Origin: Wurfbainia villosa
Lineage: Eukaryota > Streptophyta > Magnoliopsida > Zingiberales > Zingiberaceae
DNA: 64,000 nucleotides
Assembly: GCA_025175895.1 (NCBI GenBank)
Contig: JAKLTH010000222.1
Coordinates: 2,046,001-2,110,000, forward strand
Direction: 5' to 3'
The stretch's first letter is position 1. Each line of letters starts with the position of its first letter. Positions 59,095 to 64,000 of this stretch are shown one piece after another. Both the position numbers and the translations under genes were made by a program. The notes beneath the pieces are model-generated. The model saw only the letters and a program-made list of their open reading frames with translations. It was not told the origin of the DNA and made no database searches.

Positions 59095-61597
59095 TCACAA
59101 GTCAGCCAAATCAAAAGTTCTAGACACGGCCTTGTGCCAAGATTCAGTCCTTCTCTTTCTCAATTCTTCAGATATTTCGGGACGAAATATTGTCAGTCTT
59201 TCTTCATGTCCAGAGGCAAATATCCATTCTTCAGTCCAGACACCAATAGCTAATCCAGCAGCATAAGCTGCTCCCAGCGCCGAAGTTTCGATATCTGCAG
59301 GTCGGCCGACTGGGCTGCCCAATAGATCAGCCTACCATACAGAAGATATCCGGTTAATGAAATGAGAAAATTTGTTGAGGTCTGTGAAAACATGTCGGTA
59401 TAGTCGATAGTTGTAAAATAACATGACAGGGTAAAGTTTGTTTAGTTCTTTAACTCAGGAACTACAATTTACCAATAATATTCACCTATTTTAATCAAAC
59501 CATATACAATTGTGTACGGATGAACAGAGACGATGAAAATGACAGTTAATTTTCAAATTTTTTATTAAGGCTTGTTAGCACATCGACTGAAAGCACTGTG
59601 ACTCGAAAGAGATGAGGTATGGAGTTTAAAATAACATCGTCGTCATGATCTTTATGAACCACCATGAAATTAAGTGACACAATGGCATGGCAATGCATCT
59701 TTCCATACAAAATGTGAATACTCGAGTTTCAAACTTCTAATGTCTATTAAAATGGAATCGTCCAAATTAAGATCAACTAAAGCAAAATGGTGAGAGATAT
59801 CGCAGTGACTTACATAAACAATCTAGCAGAACCTTACAGTGTTGGAATCGTTATCAGAAGCACACAATGAACAAGCAAACCACAAGATCATGAGATGCAG
59901 TAAGTGTAACAAGACAACCGATATTAGAAAAGGAATCGTTTTAGATTCAAAACTTAGCAATGTTATAAATATCAACTCAAAGTAAATGTCAAAAATCAAC
60001 AGATTTTCAGAAAACAAAAAAAAAAATGCTCTTCGTGAAGTGATTAACTATTCATCGAGAAAAAAACGGTTTTTTTTTAAGGCACGTATACAGAGCAACA
60101 GAGAGGAAAGATGCCAAAATCTTGAAGACTAGGTAAAATATTGAACCTGAATTTGCATCAGCAGATTGTTAACCGTGGCGCCGCCGTCAACGCGAAGCAA
60201 GAATTCGCCCTCCTTGGTCTTTTCCTGGCCGCCGTCCCATGCATCTTTTTGCATCGAATAGAGCACATCGTTCACCTGAAAACACATGCTTTCGAGCACC
60301 GCCCGTGCTATGTGATATTTGTTGGAGAACCCCGTCATCCCCACGCACACCCCACGCGCGTCGTCGCGCCACCACGGCGCGAACAGCCCGTGGAACGCCG
60401 GTACGAAGTACACGCCTCCCGAATTCTCCACCATCTCCGCCATCTCCTCGATCTCCGCTGCCGTCTGGATGAGCCCCAGTCCGTCCCTCAGCCACTGTAC
60501 GGCCGCGCCGGCGATGGCGATGGAGCCCTCCAGGGCGTAGTTGGTGGGAGCCTCCTTGCCAAGCTTGTAGGAGATGGTGGTTAGCAGGCCGTGAGAAGAT
60601 TTGACGATTTCCTCACCGGTGTTGAGCAGGATAAAGGCTCCAGTGCCGTACGTGCTCTTGGCCTCGCCCTTCCTGCAGTGCTGGCCCAGAATCGCAGCGT
60701 GCTGGTCGCCGAGGCAGCCGGCGATGGGGATCCCGGAGAGCGGCCACCCGTTGGCGATCATGCCGACGGTCTCCGAGTTGCTGATAATTTTAGGGAGGAT
60801 GTTGGGGGAAATGCCCAGGGTTTCGAGGGTGGCGCTGTCCCATTCTAGGGTTCGGAGGTTCATCAGCATGGTCCGGGAGGCGTTGGAGCAATCGGTGACG
60901 TGGAGCCCAAGCACGGGCTTCTCATCGCGATCGACGGCGCCACAGCCGCCGGTGAGATTCCAGATCATCCAAGTGTCGATGGTACCAAACATAGCTTCGC
61001 CGGAGCGGATGGTGTCCCCGACGACGTCCACGTTCTCGATGAGCCAGACGAGTTTGAGGGCGCTGAAGTAGGTGCTGATGGGTAGGCCGCAGGAGGGGAC
61101 GAAGTGGTTGCGACCGCCGGGGAGCTGCGTGATGAGGCGGTGGCAGATGGCGCTGGTGCGGGCGTCCATCCACACGATTGCATTGTAGAGCGGAAGGCCG
61201 GTGGATCGGCTCCACACCACCGTGGTCTCCCGCTGGTTGGTGAGGCCAATGGCTCGGAGGCCGGCGTCGACGTTGTAGCCGGCGGCCGTGGCCTTGTCGA
61301 GCGCCTTCGCCATACACACCCGCACGCTCTGCAGGATCTCCATCGGATCGTGCTCCACCCATCTGCAACCATCCATGATCCATCCCTCGCACTTCCATGA
61401 TCGAATCAAACAACAACAACTAAAAAAAAAAAAACATGAAAATTATAAATCACATACCCGGCTTTGGGGTAGAACTGGGTGAACTCGACCTGGTGAGATG
61501 CGACGGCCTTGGCGTCGTGATCGTAGATGATGAAACGAGTGCTGGTGGTGCCCTGATCGATCGATCCGATGAATAACTCTTCCGCTCCTCCTGTCAT
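59095..61597 (-). CDS. GLPK: Glycerol kinase (GLI1/NHO1-type)
   Basis: Three exons (61597-61458, 61362-60147, 59331-59095) join in phase into 530 residues; Arabidopsis GLPK has about 522. The introns are 95 and 815 bp. The enzyme phosphorylates glycerol to sn-glycerol-3-phosphate with ATP in the cytosol, and in Arabidopsis it is also needed for nonhost resistance (NHO1). It is a two-domain FGGY kinase: the N-terminal phosphate loop GSIDQGTTSTR (11-21), QRETTVVW and WMDAR (about 90-115), the probable catalytic Asp266 in CLGDQHAAILGQ, STYGTGAF, the GSIAIAGAAVQWLRD signature, and the C-terminal ATP-site part RVDGGATVNNLLMQIQ|ADLLGSPV, which spans the last junction. It ends SRTFDLADL. The coding DNA is very GC-rich in exon 2. 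The gene is intact and divergent from the VAMP71 gene. Confidence 0.95.
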
Positions 61598-62067
61598 CTT
61601 TGTTTCCTTTGATTTGCTTACGATTCAAATGCACCAATCAACTTTGGCAAGTTTTTGCCGATGAGAAAACTGGAATTTTGGATAAAGAAGAGATGCGAGG
61701 AAGAGGGGGATCGAGCGAGGTGGAGAAATCAATGAACAATAACGTGTAATGAGAGAGAAGAAGAAATGAGATGGCTTCCATGCACACTCACTACTCGCGT
61801 CGTTGACAATTTCCACGGGTTGAAAATTAAAGTGAATTTTTTCTCACATACTTAAAAAGCAACATTAATAATGTGAAATTTACATTGCATATAAAAAATA
61901 AGGAAAAAGTGTCGCATTTTTATGTTCATTGATTAAATGCCTTAATTGGTAAAAAAAAATCGATCGGTTCTAAAATAAATAAAAAGGAGATAAATCATAA
62001 AAAGTATATTACTAAATTCAGAATTAGCATAAAAAAACAGATTTATAATTTTCAAAGATTGACTTTT
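61598..62067. other. Glycerol kinase 5' flank
   Basis: 5' UTR and promoter of the minus-strand glycerol kinase, then AT-rich spacer up to the SINE. No clear TATA box was found close to the start. Confidence 0.35.
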
Positions 62068-62083
62068 GATTAAATGTCTTAAT

Positions 62084-62326
62084 TTTTTTTTTTTTTTGAT
62101 TTACAAGTGGTATCCGCGCCGTGTCAGCCACGAACCTTATCTCCTTCTCGGCATGAGTAAATCGGGGAAGGCAGCGTGCAGTCGTAAGTGAGGTTTCAGC
62201 CGATCAGTCGCACCAGTGCGGAACCCCTCAACCATAACAGTGGAAAGCAGTGAAATTCCTCATAATTCCTGCGAGGATCAAACTGACCTCCGGCTCTTCA
62301 AACGCAAGCCATTGACCTGAGGGCCT
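62084..62326 (-). mobile_element. tRNA-derived SINE
   Basis: A 243 bp insert is flanked by the duplicated sequence TGATTAAATGTCTTAAT (62067-62083 and 62326-62342, sharing the boundary T). A T-run at its left end is the poly(A) tail of a minus-strand element. Read on minus, the head has an A-box-like GTCAATGGCTTGCG and a B-box-like GTTTGATCC, as expected for a tRNA-derived RNA polymerase III promoter. It has no reading frame. Confidence 0.8.
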
Positions 62327-62342
62327 GATTAAATGTCTTAAT

Positions 62343-62829
62343 GAATACGCGGATGATGGTAACAAAAAAAAAGGCCTTATTTTTTTTTTTTTTCAAAAAA
62401 TGCCTTAATGAACTCGAATGATATAGGAAATTTTGAAAAATGGAAAAAATAAAAAACTTTTTTAAAAAATTTCTAATCCCCCCATCCCCAAATACTGACG
62501 TTAAATATTATATTTTTTCAACAGCTTAAATATTATATTTTGAATTATAAATATTCAATGCATTTTTTTTTTATAATTCTAACAATTTTTAATTCTCTGC
62601 AAAGTTTAATTTTAGGCGGTACCGCTTAAGATGAGAATATTTCACCGCCAGTACATCGTACCTCGTCGTCCTGCCAACTCAACAAAGTAGCTGAGCATGA
62701 TGATTTCATCTGCTCCTCCGTTATTGGATCCTCCTACTTCTCTCTCTTTCTTTTAGTTCTTCGCCAATCCCGGCCCCTCGTCGTCGAGAAAGAGATCGGA
62801 GGGGAAAGTGCGTGGGGGTGTCTTCTCGG
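62343..62829. other. VAMP71 promoter and 5' UTR
   Basis: AT-rich on the left, with A and T runs near 62365 and 62380. It becomes pyrimidine- and GC-rich (CTCTCTCTTTC near 62740) just before the start codon, as in many plant 5' leaders. Confidence 0.4.
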
Positions 62830-63049
62830 ATGGCGATCCTCTACTCTCTGGTGGCGCGAGGATCGGTGGTGCTGGCGGAGTTCAGCGCGTCGTCGCCGAT
62901 GAACGCGAGTGCGGTGGCGCGGCAGATCCTGGAACAGATACCTGGTTCACAGGACACTCACGTTTCCTACTCACAGGACCGCTACATCTTCCACGCCAAG
63001 CGCACTGACGGCCTCACCGTCCTCTGCGTCGCCGATGATGCCGCTGGCA
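62830..63049 (+). CDS. VAMP71-type longin SNARE, first exon (gene continues past the window)
   Basis: The exon encodes 73 residues plus one base, MAILYSLVARGSVVLAEFSA followed by a region including SYSQDRYIFHAKRTDGLTVL and CVADDAAG, and ends at a GTGAGT donor. This is the N-terminal longin domain of plant VAMP7-family R-SNAREs. The SYSQDRYIFH and KRTDGLTVLC text is closest to the VAMP711-714 group, which acts in fusion at the vacuole. The start at 62830 is preferred over an in-frame ATG at 62812 because it gives the conserved MAI N-terminus. The coiled SNARE motif and membrane anchor lie beyond 64000. Confidence 0.88.
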
Positions 63050-64000
63050 GTGAGTCCTCTCGTTTCCTACCCTGCCATTCGTCTCTTACATCGGTGCCCC
63101 CGCTGTGGATGCTTGCTTATTGATTCTTTGGCGTGTTTATTGTGCTTTCTTGAAAGTAAAAGGGTCAAACTATTCTGATCTCTTCGATATCAGTAACGTA
63201 TATAAAATCTCGTCCTTGTCAAATTGGATTCGTGTGTCGCCGAAAGAAATGTCTAAACATATTTTCACCGTCCAAATGGGCCGATTGGGAGAGAAAAGAA
63301 ACAAGTTCCCCTTTACTAAAATTATTGCTCGTGCCATATAACCAGATAAACTGGCTAAAAGAGGTCACCTGTCATTGTATGTAGTACAAAATGTGGTTTT
63401 GACATTATTCGCCAGACCATTCCACATTGCCATGGAGGTTGTAAATTCATAATTAAGAATTGAACTCATACATCACAAGGAAGGTGCTGAATTTTGCTTA
63501 TTTATCAGTATGCTTGCCCGACAGTAGCATTTTGGTGTTTTCACTGTGAAGCGTTTGGCTTTAGCTGTCACTTTTTACTTTTTTCTGTTGCTTTGTATGC
63601 CGTAATGGTGTTGTGTAGATTTGTCCACAGTTTGCAATGGAAATTCAATGAGTGAATTACTACTTTCTCCAATGTTGTTTTTTTTTAAAAAAAAAAATTG
63701 TATAATGCTTTAGTTCTTCCTCAAGGAATCACATTTATGTAATTCCACATTTTTAAATTTGTAGCAGATGGACCAGCACTTAACCACCTCCGTTATATTA
63801 TATTAGTGATATTGCAAGTTGTAAATTGATGTGTGTTTCAGTTAATTATACTAATTTCTTGCTCCAGTAATCAAGATGAAGGTAAAATTTAAGTTCCATC
63901 AGCATGCTTGATCGTTATTAGATGTCAATTCAATACCAATATGATAGAAACCCAATAGTTACAGAAGGTAGGATTGCCTTCTATGTGATTGGGTGGGAAA
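63050..64000 (+). other. First intron of the VAMP71-type gene
   Basis: AT- and T-rich DNA with no recognised second exon; the intron is at least 950 bp. Confidence 0.55.

Noticed and set aside
60141..61482. Plus-strand frames opposite the glycerol kinase
   Set aside because: They are antisense shadows caused by the GC-rich coding strand.
62100..62125. ACAAGTGGTATCCGCGCC resembling a retrotransposon primer-binding site
   Set aside because: It differs from the initiator-tRNA match and lies inside a SINE bounded by its own target duplication and poly(A) tail.

Overview
The window is nuclear DNA of a flowering plant. It holds intron-containing genes for plant families (PR-10, stress-enhanced protein 2, GH3 beta-xylosidases, a GOLVEN/RGF peptide, glycerol kinase, a VAMP71 SNARE) set among nested plant transposons. 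The strongly GC-rich 5' exons of the SEP2, glycerol kinase and VAMP71 genes suggest a non-grass monocot; that is inference.

Left part (1-8.4 kb): the last four exons of an unrecognised gene (+), then a three-gene PR-10/Bet v 1 cluster (two on -, one on +) with the same exon structure, the same TATA distance and a shared promoter box containing a WRKY-type TTGAC core, then a two-exon SEP2 gene. From 8.9 to 15.6 kb lies a gag-only LTR retrotransposon with both LTRs, a tRNA-iMet primer site and several polypurine tracts.

Between 16.3 and 22.8 kb is a tandem pair of intact four-exon GH3 beta-D-xylosidase/alpha-L-arabinofuranosidase genes (both -), with a hAT-like element downstream at 23.5-24.4 kb.

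The middle (24.4-53.7 kb) is a Russian doll of mobile elements whose order of insertion can be read from junctions and target-site duplications. A solo LTR (24433-53717) was split by a Ty3/gypsy chromovirus (24672-52364, - strand). That element was hit in its left LTR by a gag-only retrotransposon now present as a tandem array of four LTRs and three internal regions (26040-40565, one TSD CCTTC), and in its right LTR by a 5.8 kb CACTA transposon (45010-50826, TSD CGC) carrying captured host-gene exons (RBM28-like, RGLG ubiquitin ligase, KIN-7 kinesin). The outermost LTR of the array was finally hit by a 634 bp TRIM (26372-27005, TSD GTTTA) with two identical 198 bp LTRs.

Right part (53.7-64 kb): an AT-rich gene-poor stretch, a three-exon precursor of a GOLVEN/RGF/CLEL signalling peptide (57059-57576), a three-exon glycerol kinase gene (59095-61597, -), a tRNA-derived SINE with a 17 bp TSD, and the first exon of a VAMP71-type longin SNARE that runs off the right edge. 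No functional pathway links these genes; the PR-10 and xylosidase groups are local tandem duplications. Nothing here is a clearly new biological system. The most unusual objects are the single-TSD tandem gag-only array and the gene-carrying CACTA element.
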